DNA of 38,900 nt from an uncultured Pelagibacteraceae bacterium (lineage in GTDB: Bacteria > Pseudomonadota > Alphaproteobacteria > Pelagibacterales > AG-422-B15). The number at the start of each line of letters is the position of its first letter. Positions within the stretch are counted from its first letter, which is position 1. A program made the position numbers and the translations under genes. Below are positions 8,454-17,458 of this stretch, one piece after another. The stretch is from NCBI GenBank assembly GCA_902510025.1, contig CABWZX010000005.1:1-38900 (forward strand). Direction: 5' to 3'. The notes beneath the pieces were generated by a model. That model was given only the letters and a program-made list of their open reading frames with translations. It was not told the DNA's origin and searched no databases.

Positions 8454-9593
8454 TTACTTTTTAGATTTCCAAAATTCTTTAGCTTTACTGAAAAAAGCTG
8501 CACTTAATGGAGTTTCTTTCTCACTACTAATCTCTTGAAATGATTTTAGAATATCTGTTTGCTTTTTATTTAAGTTTGTAGGAGTTTCTACTTTAGCTTG
8601 AATATATAAGTCACCGAAATGTCCTCCACGAACATGTGGCATACCTTTCGATTTTAATCGAAACTGATCACCCGATTGGGTTCCCTGTGGAATCTTAAGT
8701 CTTGCTTTTCCTCCATCAATTGTAGGAACATCTATTGAACCTCCAATTGCGGCATCAACCATTGCAATAGGGATTTCAGCAAATAAATTTTCATCTTCTC
8801 TTGCAAAAATATTATGTTCATTAACATTAACAAATATATATAAATCCCCTTGTTGACCCCCATTAGGTCCTGCCTCACCTTCACCTGAAAGCCTAATTCT
8901 AGAACCATCATCCACACCTTGGGGTATTTTTACCATAAGACTTTTTGATTTTTGAATTCTACCCGATCCTCTGCATGGACTGCAGGGATTAGATATCATG
9001 GAACCAGATCCTTGGCATTGAGGACATGTTTGTTGAATGGAAAAAAATCCTTGCTGTGACCTTACTTGACCCTGTCCTGCACACATTTGACATGTAACAG
9101 GCTGACTGCCTTTAGCTGCTCCTGAACCAGAACAATCTTCACATCTAATCTGAGTAGGAATTTTGACTTTATATTTTTTGCCTTCATAAGCCTCTTCGAG
9201 TGAGACACTTATATCGTATCTTAAGTCTGACCCACGATTACTGGCTTTTCTTCTCCTGCCTCCACCACCAAAGAAAGATGAATCACCAAAAAAGTCATCA
9301 AAAATATCTTGGAAGGCTGATGATGAAAAATCAAATCCAAATCCACCACCTTGACCTCCAGCACTACCATCAACAGCAGCATGACCAAATTGATCATAAG
9401 CTGATCTTTTTTCTGAATCTTGAAGAATTGCGTAAGCTTCACTTGCTTCTTTAAATTTTGTTTCTGCCTCGGCATCACCTTGATTGCGATCAGGGTGATA
9501 TTGCATAGCAAGCTTTCTATACGCTTTTTTTATTTCTGATTCATTTGCGGATTTTGAAATTCCAAGAACTTCGTAATAATCTCTTTTTGACAT
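8454..9593 (-). CDS. dnaJ: Chaperone protein DnaJ (Hsp40)
   Basis: A 379-residue class A Hsp40. The J domain at the N-terminus ([15 protein letters not shown]) carries the HPD tripeptide in YHPDRNQ that stimulates DnaK ATPase. A Gly/Phe-rich linker ([16 protein letters not shown]) follows. Four zinc-binding repeats come next: [24 protein letters not shown] and CSPCRGSG. The C-terminal substrate-binding domains close the protein. Its start is 12 bases after the dnaK stop, so both are expressed together. Confidence 0.98.
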   Translation of the reverse strand: MSKRDYYEVLGISKSANESEIKKAYRKLAMQYHPDRNQGDAEAETKFKEASEAYAILQDSEKRSAYDQFGHAAVDGSAGGQGGGFGFDFSSSAFQDIFDDFFGDSSFFGGGGRRRKASNRGSDLRYDISVSLEEAYEGKKYKVKIPTQIRCEDCSGSGAAKGSQPVTCQMCAGQGQVRSQQGFFSIQQTCPQCQGSGSMISNPCSPCRGSGRIQKSKSLMVKIPQGVDDGSRIRLSGEGEAGPNGGQQGDLYIFVNVNEHNIFAREDENLFAEIPIAMVDAAIGGSIDVPTIDGGKARLKIPQGTQSGDQFRLKSKGMPHVRGGHFGDLYIQAKVETPTNLNKKQTDILKSFQEISSEKETPLSAAFFSKAKEFWKSKK

Positions 9594-9605
9594 AAGCTTT
9601 CCTGC

Positions 9606-11531
9606 TTACGCTTGCTTCGTATCGTCTTTTACTTCTTCAAATTCTGCATCAACAACTTTTTCATCTTTTTTTTCTGAATCTGGTCCTTGTTGACCGGCAT
9701 CATTCTGTGGTTGAGGATTTTCTTGTTGCTGCGCCTTATACATAGCTTCGCCAAGTTTCATTGAAGATTGAGTTAATGCCTCAAGTCCCTTTTTAATTTG
9801 TTCTATATCATCTGACTCTAGAGATTCTTTTAGAGATTTAATATCATTTTCAATTGCTGTTTTTTCTTGATCAGAAACCTTATCGCCAAATTCTTTTAGG
9901 TTTTTCTCAGCAGAATGAACCATTGTATCAGCCTGGTTTTTCGTATCTATAACTTCACGTTTTTTCTTATCTTCTTCAGCATTAGACTCGGCCTCTTTGA
10001 CCATCTTGTCTATCTCTTCTTCAGAAAGACCACCGGATGCCTGAATCTTTATCTGTTGCTCTTTTCCAGTACCCTTATCTTTGGCGGAGACATTAACAAT
10101 ACCATTAGCATCAATATCAAATGTTACTTCAACTTGAGGTACACCTCTTGGAGCAGGAGGAATTCCAACCAAATCAAAGTTTCCAAGTAATTTATTATCT
10201 GCTGCCATCTCTCGTTCGCCTTGACAAACTCTTATGGTCACCGCAGTTTGGTTATCCTCGGCTGTGGAAAAAACCTGGCTTTTTTTTGTAGGAATTGTTG
10301 TGTTTTTATCAATAAGTTTTGTAAATACTCCTCCAAGAGTTTCAATTCCTAGAGATAGAGGAGTTACGTCCAAAAGAAGAACGTCTTTAACGTCCCCCTG
10401 AAGGATACCAGCCTGTATTGCAGCTCCCATAGCAACAACTTCATCAGGATTTACCCCTTTATTAGGCTCCTTGCCAAAGAAATTTTTTACAGTTTCAATC
10501 ACTTTTGGCATTCTTGTCATTCCACCAACCAGAACGATCTCATCAATTTCTGCAGCACTAAGTCCAGCATCTTTCAATGCTGCCTCACAAGGCTTAATTG
10601 TTCTTTCTATTAAATCATCTACAAGAGTTTCTAATTTAGCACGAGTAACTTTTATATTTAGGTGTTTTGGTCCTGATTGATCTGCTGTTATAAAAGGTAA
10701 ATTAATTTCAGTTTGTGCAGTTGAAGATAATTCAATTTTTGCTTTTTCTGCAGCTTCTTTAAGCCTTTGAAGAGCAAGTTTGTCTTGTTTAAGATCTACA
10801 CCATTTTCTTTTTTGAATTCATCTGCAAGATATTCTAATAGTCTTGCATCAAAATCTTCACCTCCTAAAAATGTATCACCATTTGTAGACTTTACTTCAA
10901 ACACTCCATCACCAATTTCTAGAACTGAAATATCGAAAGTTCCACCACCTAAATCATAAACAGCAATGGTTTTACCATCTTTCTTATCAAGTCCGTATGC
11001 TAAAGCGGCAGCAGTAGGTTCATTAACAATTCTTTCAACTTCCAATCCAGCAATCTTACCCGCATCTTTTGTAGCTTGTCTTTGAGCATCATTGAAATAA
11101 GCTGGAACTGTGATTACAGCTTTTTCAACTTTCTCTCCTAAATAACGTTCAGCGTCTTCTTTTAGTTTTTGTAGTATAAATGCTGAAATTTGAGAGGGTG
11201 AATATTTATTAGCATTTGATTCTACCCAAGCATCACCACTTTCTGATTTTATAATATTAAATGGAACCATATCAGCATCTTTTTTAACCATTGGATCTTC
11301 AAAAGATCTTCCTATTAGACGCTTAATAGCAAAAAAAGTATTTTCAGGATTAGTTACTCCTTGTCTTTTTGCTGGCTGGCCTACCAGTCTCTCATCTTCA
11401 CTTCCAAAACTTACTATAGAAGGAGTTGTTCTAGACCCTTCAGCATTTTCAATCACTTTTGGATCTTTACCATCCATTATAGAGATACAACAGTTAGTTG
11501 TTCCTAAATCTATTCCAATAACTTTTGCCAT
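9606..11531 (-). CDS. dnaK: Chaperone protein DnaK (Hsp70)
   Basis: A 641-residue Hsp70. The ATPase domain opens with [17 protein letters not shown] and contains [15 protein letters not shown] and [12 protein letters not shown], the phosphate and adenosine motifs. The interdomain linker reads [18 protein letters not shown] and leads to the substrate-binding domain and helical lid. The end is a Gln- and acid-rich tail ([12 protein letters not shown]) typical of proteobacterial DnaK. It works with DnaJ and GrpE encoded on either side. The Shine-Dalgarno-like AAGGAAAG lies just upstream of its ATG. A 113-bp gap holding an imperfect dyad separates it from grpE. Confidence 0.99.
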   Translation of the reverse strand: MAKVIGIDLGTTNCCISIMDGKDPKVIENAEGSRTTPSIVSFGSEDERLVGQPAKRQGVTNPENTFFAIKRLIGRSFEDPMVKKDADMVPFNIIKSESGDAWVESNANKYSPSQISAFILQKLKEDAERYLGEKVEKAVITVPAYFNDAQRQATKDAGKIAGLEVERIVNEPTAAALAYGLDKKDGKTIAVYDLGGGTFDISVLEIGDGVFEVKSTNGDTFLGGEDFDARLLEYLADEFKKENGVDLKQDKLALQRLKEAAEKAKIELSSTAQTEINLPFITADQSGPKHLNIKVTRAKLETLVDDLIERTIKPCEAALKDAGLSAAEIDEIVLVGGMTRMPKVIETVKNFFGKEPNKGVNPDEVVAMGAAIQAGILQGDVKDVLLLDVTPLSLGIETLGGVFTKLIDKNTTIPTKKSQVFSTAEDNQTAVTIRVCQGEREMAADNKLLGNFDLVGIPPAPRGVPQVEVTFDIDANGIVNVSAKDKGTGKEQQIKIQASGGLSEEEIDKMVKEAESNAEEDKKKREVIDTKNQADTMVHSAEKNLKEFGDKVSDQEKTAIENDIKSLKESLESDDIEQIKKGLEALTQSSMKLGEAMYKAQQQENPQPQNDAGQQGPDSEKKDEKVVDAEFEEVKDDTKQA

Positions 11532-11554
11532 TATTTTAATCTTTCCTTGTAATT

Positions 11555-11590
11555 GTTGTACATATGGGAACTAACTATTGTTCCTACAAC
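11555..11590 (-). repeat. Imperfect 11-bp inverted repeat between grpE and dnaK
   Basis: Two arms can be seen: GTTGTA then GGAAC on the left, and GTTCC then TACAAC on the right. The loop is 8 nt, and an unpaired CATATG lies between the two halves of the left arm. On the minus-strand transcript this would form a bulged hairpin ending about 24 nt before the dnaK start. No T-tract follows, so it is not an intrinsic terminator. It could be an operator or an mRNA processing or stability element. It does not match the CIRCE element. Confidence 0.4.
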
Positions 11591-11644
11591 CCCTAGAATA
11601 AACAATTTTAATTTTTGAATTTAATAATTATCTATATGATTTTA

Positions 11645-12217
11645 TTAGCTTTTTTGCTTTGATACTCCAACTAAAGCAGGTCTAAGAAGACGCTCTCCAA
11701 TTTTATAGCCCTCTTGAACCACTTCTACAACAGTTCCAGGTTCTTTATCTTCAGATTCAACTTCAAACATAGCTTGGTGCATATTTGGGTCAAAGTTAGC
11801 GTCTAATGATTCAATTTTCTGAATTTTAAATTTTTCAAAAATCGTAATAATCTGCTTTTCTGTTAATTCTATTCCCTCAACAAATTTTGAAATATTCTCA
11901 TCATCATCTTTAAGCTTATCATTTTTTATTGAATTTAGAGCTCTTTGAAGATTATCAAGTATTGATAAGGTTTCTTTAGCAAAGTTTGAAATAACATAGT
12001 TGCTAAGATCTTCTTTTTCCCTTTCATAACGTTTTCTAAGGTTTTCAGTTTCTGCTAGGATTCTTAAAATTCTATTTTCAGCATCCTCAAGCTTTTCTTC
12101 AACTGATAGATCTTGTAACTTTTCTTCCTGAATTTCTTTATTGACATCTTTTTCACTGTCAACTTTATTAGATTCAACTCTATCTTTATCTGTTTTACTT
12201 TTCTTTTTATTCATCAC
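11645..12217 (-). CDS. grpE: Nucleotide exchange factor GrpE
   Basis: GrpE releases ADP from DnaK. The 190-residue product has a charged, Lys/Glu-rich N-terminus, a long heptad-like helix (SVEEKLEDAENRILRILAETENLRKRYEREKEDL) and the C-terminal beta domain with EKFKIQKIE, NFDPNMHQAMFEV and GYKIGERLLRPALVGVS, the family signature. It is first in the minus-strand chaperone run, 113 bases ahead of dnaK. The heat-shock repressor hrcA, often its neighbour, is not in the window. Two consecutive Met codons make the exact start uncertain by one residue. Confidence 0.97.
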   Translation of the reverse strand: MMNKKKSKTDKDRVESNKVDSEKDVNKEIQEEKLQDLSVEEKLEDAENRILRILAETENLRKRYEREKEDLSNYVISNFAKETLSILDNLQRALNSIKNDKLKDDDENISKFVEGIELTEKQIITIFEKFKIQKIESLDANFDPNMHQAMFEVESEDKEPGTVVEVVQEGYKIGERLLRPALVGVSKQKS

Positions 12218-12236
12218 ATTTATTTTAATTAATCAA

Positions 12237-12265
12237 TATGTAATGATCTAAACTATAGTCGTCAA
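12237..12265 (-). promoter_or_regulatory. Possible promoter for grpE
   Basis: On the minus strand TTGACG (12265-12260) is followed after 17 bases by TACATA (12242-12237), a good -35 with a weak -10. Transcription would begin about a dozen bases before the grpE ATG. I could not fit a convincing sigma-32 consensus or a CIRCE element here. Confidence 0.3.
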
Positions 12266-12347
12266 GACCCTGTGTAACCAATCGTATTTGCCATTGTAAT
12301 TAGTGGTTTAAATGGTACTCTTCAAAGATAATAATTTGCGAGCATTT

Positions 12348-13022
12348 ATGACAATCATTAGAAAATTTATTTTATTATCCGCTACTATTGGCCTTTTCAT
12401 TATTTCAAATGTAAATGCTAAAAATATTGAAGATTTTGGCTGGTCTTTTGAAAATGATTTTCTTGAAGTTTACTCTTCTATTGCGCATGATGAGCCCAAT
12501 AAATGTCAACCTAACATTAATGAATTTCAGGTAGAAAAAAACATTAGACCTCTATGGAACGATGCTGTTCTTAAAACGCCAGACATCTATAATTTTGGAA
12601 ATGATCAATTAAATAATATTGTAAACAATCAACATCTGCCAATAATTCAACATGAGTTGATGAATGATGATTGTGATACGGATAGATACGAACAATTTAC
12701 TTACTGCCCAACAAGCAAAGAGATTGTGCAATATGAGATTGATATGTTTATTTCGCCAGAACAACTTCTAAATAATGTTCATTGGAATCAAGATAGTGAA
12801 TATTTTATAGGTCATTCGAATGATGAGATATTATTAAAATCAAGTTATTGGCAGGGTCCCAGTACACGCATCCTGGCATATAATGAGAGGACAGAAATTT
12901 TAAGAGAAACGCAACTTATTCCTATTCGCATAACAGATACAGAAGTCAAAGGCGTAATCCGTCATAAATTTTTGAGAATGGTAAACGGAAATAGCCCATA
13001 CAATCTATGTCCTAATATTTAA
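12348..13022 (+). CDS. Exported protein of unknown function
   Basis: I do not recognise this family. Starting at the second in-frame ATG (12348; the ORF track begins at 12312) gives a clean Sec signal peptide: MTIIRKF, then the hydrophobic LLSATIGLFIISNV, with probable cleavage after NVNA. The first Met would add 12 polar residues ahead of it. The mature part is about 200 residues, hydrophilic, rich in Asn and Asp, and has four cysteines (NKCQPN, DDCDTD, TYCPTS, NLCPNI), consistent with two disulfides in the periplasm. No lipobox, membrane segment or catalytic motif is visible. The rdgB gene starts three bases after its stop, so the two are probably co-transcribed. Confidence 0.72.
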   Translation: MTIIRKFILLSATIGLFIISNVNAKNIEDFGWSFENDFLEVYSSIAHDEPNKCQPNINEFQVEKNIRPLWNDAVLKTPDIYNFGNDQLNNIVNNQHLPIIQHELMNDDCDTDRYEQFTYCPTSKEIVQYEIDMFISPEQLLNNVHWNQDSEYFIGHSNDEILLKSSYWQGPSTRILAYNERTEILRETQLIPIRITDTEVKGVIRHKFLRMVNGNSPYNLCPNI

Positions 13023-13024
13023 AT

Positions 13025-13633
13025 TTGAGTGATCTTATTAATAAATTAGTAGTTGCTAGTCATAATGAAGGCAAAGTTCGTGAAATTAATGCTATTTTAA
13101 AAAAGCAGCGTATTAAAACCATATCATTAAAAAAATTTAATATTAATGAACCAAGAGAAACCGGATTAACTTTTAAAGAAAACTCTATTCTTAAATCCAG
13201 AAATGCATCTATAAAAACCAATCTTCCCGCAATCGCAGATGATAGCGGACTTTGTGTTCCTGTTATTGATAACGAACCTGGTATCTATTCTGCAAGATGG
13301 GCCGGTAAAAGCAAAGATTTTAGCTTAGCAATGAATAAGATTGAAAACAAAATGAAAACAGTTTGTGGCATGGGAAAAAAAGATAGAAGGGCATTTTTTG
13401 TATGTGTGCTCAGTTTATATTTTCCAGATCATAATTACAAAGTTTTTGAAGGAAAAATTTATGGTCATCTTCAATTTCCTCCTCAAGGAAATAATGGGTT
13501 TGGATATGACCCCATTTTTGTTCCTAATGGATTTGTAAAAACTTTTGGTGAAATGAAATATAGCTTTAAGGAAAGAATAAGTCACAGGGCTAAAGCTTTT
13601 CAAAAATTAAATAAATATATAAAAAAAATTTAA
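13025..13633 (+). CDS. rdgB: Non-canonical purine NTP pyrophosphatase (dITP/XTP) RdgB
   Basis: This enzyme hydrolyses dITP, ITP and XTP to monophosphates, keeping deaminated purines out of DNA and RNA. Family motifs are clear: VVASHNEGKVREI at the N-terminus (SxNxxK nucleotide site), AIADDSGLCV (metal-binding acidic residues), NGFGYDPIFVP and the C-terminal SHRAKAFQKL. The length of 202 residues is normal. The start is TTG, two bases after the preceding stop; no nearby ATG keeps the N-terminal motif. Its stop is one base from the stop of the convergent lipoprotein gene. Confidence 0.96.
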   Translation: MSDLINKLVVASHNEGKVREINAILKKQRIKTISLKKFNINEPRETGLTFKENSILKSRNASIKTNLPAIADDSGLCVPVIDNEPGIYSARWAGKSKDFSLAMNKIENKMKTVCGMGKKDRRAFFVCVLSLYFPDHNYKVFEGKIYGHLQFPPQGNNGFGYDPIFVPNGFVKTFGEMKYSFKERISHRAKAFQKLNKYIKKI

Positions 13634-13634
13634 A

Positions 13635-14942
13635 TTAATTACTAACTTTATAAAGCTTTTCATTCTTTACTCTGTATATACTTGGATTCCTTTCAATATT
13701 ACCATTTAAATAGAATTTAAATTTTCCATTAATTCCTCTAAAACCTTGTTTTGAAGTTAGTGAAGAAACATTTATAGGTTTTTTATTTGCATTAAGTCCT
13801 ATAACCATACCAACAGCATCATAGGCTAAACTAGCTATAGGATGAGGTTTTTGATTAAATATTTCTAAATATTCCTGTTTAAAGTTTGCTGTTGATTCAC
13901 GGTCAAGACTTGTAAACAGTGAATTATTTAAACCTGGTTCTTTGATAATTGAATCCTTGTTCCAAACCGAATTTCCTAAATATTGAATTTTCTTTGGATC
14001 AACATCATAATAAGGCAATATAGAACTGATCATGGATAGTTGTTTGAAGCTTTCTACGCCAATAAATAAAGAGTCAAATGGCAGATCTCCAAAAGTATCA
14101 AGATTTTTAAGGCGTTTAACTTCTTTTTTTGATGACTCAGTATTAAGTATCTCTAGTTCTTTAATTTTCAGTCCAAGATTAATTTTTCTTTGATCATATT
14201 CTGATATGTTTTTTGAAATTTCATAAAAATCTGGATTACTTGGATTATACATGATTATTTTAACCAGTTGAGATAGATTACTATTGTGAAATTTTGTAAT
14301 TTCATTTTTAATTCTTTTCCCATAATCATTGTTAGGAAGAATAGCTGCAAGTTTTTTATTTTCTGACTTTGTAGAATATTCTAAAATTGATTGAACTTCA
14401 TCTTCAAGGGTAAGCCCAAATATATATAAATTATTTTGCGTCACTTCGGTATTATTTGAAAAAGTAATAATTTGTATATTTTCATCTTTTGCTAATGGTT
14501 GAATTTTTAATATATTTTTTGAAAAAATAGGACCTAAGATAATATCTATATCTTCATTTAAAAGACTATAGAAATTCTTTGTTATGTCATCTTCATTTCC
14601 AGTATCTCGAACAAAAAATTTAATATTTTTATTTTGAGTCTTATTTAGTGCCAGCTGAGATGCATTTAATAATGAATTTCCAATTTGATAATGCTTTCCT
14701 GTAAGTGGAAGCATCATTCCTATTTTAATAGTTTTGTTTTTTATATCAGTAATAGGCTCCAGAATAGGCTCAGGAGATAGTTCTTCGATAGTTTTTGTGA
14801 TTTCAGTTTCATCTGTTTTTAAAATATTTTCCGTAGTTTGATGAGTTTTAATTGTATCATTTTTTGTTTGTACTGGCGTTGTTTCACATCCAAATAATAT
14901 TAAAGAAATAAAAAAAATGAATATTATGATATTGTTTTTTAA
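13635..14942 (-). CDS. LpoA/YraM-like penicillin-binding protein activator lipoprotein (start unresolved)
   Basis: The product has a lipoprotein signal peptide (KNN, then IIIFIFFISLILFGC, Cys coded at 14888-14886). A periplasmic type I solute-binding fold follows (IKIGMMLPLTGKHYQIGNSLLNA; DIDIILGPIFSKN; ASLAYDAVGMV). The place beside and divergent from rsmI matches yraM/lpoA in other proteobacteria, where it activates a penicillin-binding protein; a generic branched-chain amino-acid binding protein is the alternative. The track's 505-residue ORF extends into sequence antisense to rsmI, which I reject. No ATG, GTG or TTG lies in frame between that region and the lipobox. The best-fitting first codon is a TTA at 14942, or ATC, ATA or ATT further in. 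This may be a rare start or a sequence error. Confidence 0.8.
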   Translation of the reverse strand, partial: LKNNIIIFIFFISLILFGCETTPVQTKNDTIKTHQTTENILKTDETEITKTIEELSPEPILEPITDIKNKTIKIGMMLPLTGKHYQIGNSLLNASQLALNKTQNKNIKFFVRDTGNEDDITKNFYSLLNEDIDIILGPIFSKNILKIQPLAKDENIQIITFSNNTEVTQNNLYIFGLTLEDEVQSILEYSTKSENKKLAAILPNNDYGKRIKNEITKFHNSNLSQLVKIIMYNPSNPDFYEISKNISEYDQRKINLGLKIKELEILNTESSKKEVKRLKNLDTFGDLPFDSLFIGVESFKQLSMISSILPYYDVDPKKIQYLGNSVWNKDSIIKEPGLNNSLFTSLDRESTANFKQEYLEIFNQKPHPIASLAYDAVGMVIGLNANKKPINVSSLTSKQGFRGINGKFKFYLNGNIERNPSIYRVKNEKLYKVSN

Positions 14943-14952
14943 TGATAGTAGT

Positions 14953-15843
14953 ATGACTAATAATTTTGATATAAAATTTATTAATGAACGACTTAACAGA
15001 GAAAATATTGAATCTGGCCTATATGTTGTTGCAACTCCAATAGGCAATCTTTCGGACATAACCATAAGAGCTTTAAGCATAATATCTTCCTCCAATTTAG
15101 TTCTATGTGAAGACACTAGAATTAGCAAAAAATTAACATCTAAATATGGCATAAAATGTTCAATGCGATCATTTCATCTAAATAATTCCAAAAAAATGAT
15201 TGATACGGTTCTTCCTATGTTAAAATTAAACCAAATTATTTCATTAATTTCTGATGCTGGAACTCCTACCATTTCTGATCCTGGATTTGATCTTATTCAG
15301 GCGTGTATTGAAAACAATATTAAGGTTTGTTCCATACCTGGACCATCTGCAGTTATAGGAAGTCTAGTTAGTTCAGGAATTTCAACAGAACAATTTTCTT
15401 TCTTGGGATTTGTGCCGCGTGATAATAAGACAAAAAAAATATTTTATGAAAGAATTTCTAACTCAAGGGAGACTATTATTTTTTTTGAATCTCCTAAGCG
15501 GATAATAAAAACATTAAAAGATCTTCAATTTTTTTTAGTAGATAGAAAAGTTGCATTAGTTAGAGAGCTTACAAAAAAAAATGAAGAGATAATAAATGAT
15601 AATATTACAAATGTTCTAACGAATCTTGAAAAAAGAGAAAAAATTTTAGGTGAAATAACAGTTGTAATCAGTGCAAGTACTTCAAAAAACTTAGCAGAAA
15701 TTTCTGATCAGCAAATATTAGGTTTTGTAAAAGATTTAGAAATAGAAAAATTGGCCATTTCAACAATAGCAAAATTAGTTGCTGAAAAATATGAAGTTTC
15801 AAAAAGAAGAGTTTATCAATTGATTATTGAAAATAAGAGATAA
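14953..15843 (+). CDS. rsmI: 16S rRNA (cytidine1402-2'-O)-methyltransferase RsmI
   Basis: RsmI methylates the 2'-OH of C1402 in the decoding centre of 16S rRNA. Its tetrapyrrole-methylase fold is evident from GLYVVATPIGNLSDITIRAL, VLCEDTR, SLISDAGTPTISDPGF and SIPGPSAVIGSL. I start it at the ATG at 14953 (MTNNFDIK), giving 296 residues, close to the usual length. The track's earlier Met at 14917 would run over the signal-peptide codons of the divergent lipoprotein. The C-terminal helical segment with KRRVYQLI is also typical. The neighbours (LpoA-like gene, BON protein, gshB) are those expected; yraN is missing. Confidence 0.95.
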   Translation: MTNNFDIKFINERLNRENIESGLYVVATPIGNLSDITIRALSIISSSNLVLCEDTRISKKLTSKYGIKCSMRSFHLNNSKKMIDTVLPMLKLNQIISLISDAGTPTISDPGFDLIQACIENNIKVCSIPGPSAVIGSLVSSGISTEQFSFLGFVPRDNKTKKIFYERISNSRETIIFFESPKRIIKTLKDLQFFLVDRKVALVRELTKKNEEIINDNITNVLTNLEKREKILGEITVVISASTSKNLAEISDQQILGFVKDLEIEKLAISTIAKLVAEKYEVSKRRVYQLIIENKR

Positions 15844-15887
15844 ATATAAAATTGTTAAGACACTGAATATTGTTTATATTGTTATTT

Positions 15888-16487
15888 ATGGACACTAGAA
15901 TAAATTTTTTTTATAAATTAATTATCTTATTTTCTTTATTTTTTTTAATTTCACATTGTACTCCTCAAGTTATAGTTGGAACAGCATCGACAGCCGTTGC
16001 TGTTTCTCAAGAAGAGAGATCTATAGGTGAATTTGTAGACGATACATTAATTAAAGCTCAAATCAAAAATTTGTATTTTGATACAAATGAAAATATTTTT
16101 TTCAATGTCGATGTAGAAGTAACGCAAGGAAGAGTTTTATTAACAGGGACAGTTGATAATAGTGATTTAAGAATTGAAGCTACAAGGATGGCTTGGAGCA
16201 TTGATGGAATCGAGACAGTAATAAATGAATTGCAAATTAGTAATGACGACAATATTTTAGATTTTGCTGATGATTTAGTGATGAGTTCTAAGATAAAAGC
16301 AAGTTTACTTCTTAAATCTGAATTGCCATATCTTAATTACAGTATTGAAACAGTAAATGGAATTGTTTATATCATTGGGATTGCGCAAAGTGAAGAAGAG
16401 CGTCAATCTGTTATAGATTTAGGTAGATCAGTCTACGGTGTAGTAGATGTTATTGATTACATTAATGTAAAATCTAATACATATTAA
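15888..16487 (+). CDS. BON-domain envelope protein (YraP/DolP-like)
   Basis: Two BON domains are visible: DDTLIKAQIKNLYF to TVINELQIS in the first half and DDLVMSSKIKASLL to DVIDYINVK in the second. This is the arrangement of the outer-membrane lipoprotein DolP/YraP, which binds anionic phospholipids and supports envelope integrity. The N-terminus (MDTRINFFYK, then LIILFSLFFLISHC) is a signal sequence with a Cys at the expected place, but His at -1 is unusual for a lipobox, so lipidation is uncertain. I prefer the ATG at 15888 over the track's TTG at 15870. Position between rsmI and gshB fits the yraP neighbourhood. Confidence 0.87.
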   Translation: MDTRINFFYKLIILFSLFFLISHCTPQVIVGTASTAVAVSQEERSIGEFVDDTLIKAQIKNLYFDTNENIFFNVDVEVTQGRVLLTGTVDNSDLRIEATRMAWSIDGIETVINELQISNDDNILDFADDLVMSSKIKASLLLKSELPYLNYSIETVNGIVYIIGIAQSEEERQSVIDLGRSVYGVVDVIDYINVKSNTY

Positions 16488-16495
16488 AGTTATAT

Positions 16496-17416
16496 ATGAA
16501 AATTGGATTTCAGATGGATCATATAAAAGATCTAAATTTTTTGACAGATAGTACCTTACCTATTATTTATGAATCACAAAAAAGAAAAAATGTAAATTAT
16601 ATATTCCATCCAAGAGAGCTTTATTTAAAAAACGATAAAGTATTTGCATTAGCTAATTCTATAAGTTTTTCATCTTCCAATTATCAAAAATATAAACTAG
16701 GTAAGAAAGAAAAATTATTATTAGATTCGTTGGATTTTCTTTTTATTCGTCAAGACCCACCATACGACATGTCGTATATTTCATCTATGCATTTACTGGA
16801 ATTAGTAAATTCTAAAACTAGAATTATTAATAATCCTAAAGGAATTCGTAATGCACCAGAGAAGCTACTAATGCTTAAATTTCCCAAACTAATACCTCCT
16901 ACTTTAATTACTAAATCTAAAGATGAAGCTAATAAGTTTATGACCCAATATAGTCAATGTGTTATTAAACCATTATATGGCAATGGTGGAGAAGATATAT
17001 TTTTCTTAAGTAAAAAAGATAAAAACTACAATCAGATCCTAGAAGCTTTTTTGAAAAAAAATAATGAACCTTTTATAATTCAAAAGTTTTTATCTGAAAT
17101 TAAAAAAGGGGATAAACGGATTATTTTAATTGATGGCAATCCAGTAGGAGTTGTTAAACGAATGCCAAAAGGAAAGGAAATTAGGTCAAATATTCACGTT
17201 GGAGGACAATGTGTAAAGACTCTCCTATCTAAAAGAGATTTACTAATTTGTGAATCTATTAAAAAAGAGCTAATTGATAATGGTCTATTTTTTGTAGGTA
17301 TAGATGTGATAGGAAATTTTTTGACAGAAATAAATGTCACTTCCCCAACATGTATTCAGGAAATTAAACAATTATATAAAATTGATATTGCTAAAATAAT
17401 TTGGGATAAGCTCTAA
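16496..17416 (+). CDS. gshB: Glutathione synthetase GshB
   Basis: GshB is an ATP-grasp ligase that adds glycine to gamma-glutamylcysteine. The N-terminal domain has the family pattern MKIGFQMDHIKDLNFLTDST, FIRQDPPYDMSYI and IINNPKGIRNAPEKL. The ATP-grasp part shows VIKPLYGNGGEDIF, KGDKRIILIDG and TEINVTSPT, the metal-binding Glu/Asn end. At 306 residues it is slightly short against about 315 for E. coli. It starts eight bases after the BON gene and is probably co-transcribed. gshA is not in the window. Confidence 0.96.
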   Translation: MKIGFQMDHIKDLNFLTDSTLPIIYESQKRKNVNYIFHPRELYLKNDKVFALANSISFSSSNYQKYKLGKKEKLLLDSLDFLFIRQDPPYDMSYISSMHLLELVNSKTRIINNPKGIRNAPEKLLMLKFPKLIPPTLITKSKDEANKFMTQYSQCVIKPLYGNGGEDIFFLSKKDKNYNQILEAFLKKNNEPFIIQKFLSEIKKGDKRIILIDGNPVGVVKRMPKGKEIRSNIHVGGQCVKTLLSKRDLLICESIKKELIDNGLFFVGIDVIGNFLTEINVTSPTCIQEIKQLYKIDIAKIIWDKL

Positions 17417-17458
17417 ATTTTCTGTTACAATTTATTTTAAATATAAAGTAGGGACATA

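Noticed and set aside
9200-9511. ORFs in other frames over dnaJ (84 and 96 aa)
   Set aside because: They overlap the Gly/Phe-rich part of DnaJ and consist of repetitive His/Gln or Leu/Lys runs, as expected of frame shadows.
12218-12311. CIRCE operator or sigma-32 promoter ahead of grpE
   Set aside because: No TTAGCACTC-N9-GAGTGCTAA dyad is present, and the hexamers fit a weak sigma-70 pair better than a heat-shock promoter.
14943-15152. 5' extension of the minus-strand lipoprotein ORF (MPYLDVNFLL... in the track)
   Set aside because: It is antisense to the conserved N-terminal codons of rsmI and puts about 88 residues ahead of a good lipoprotein signal peptide.
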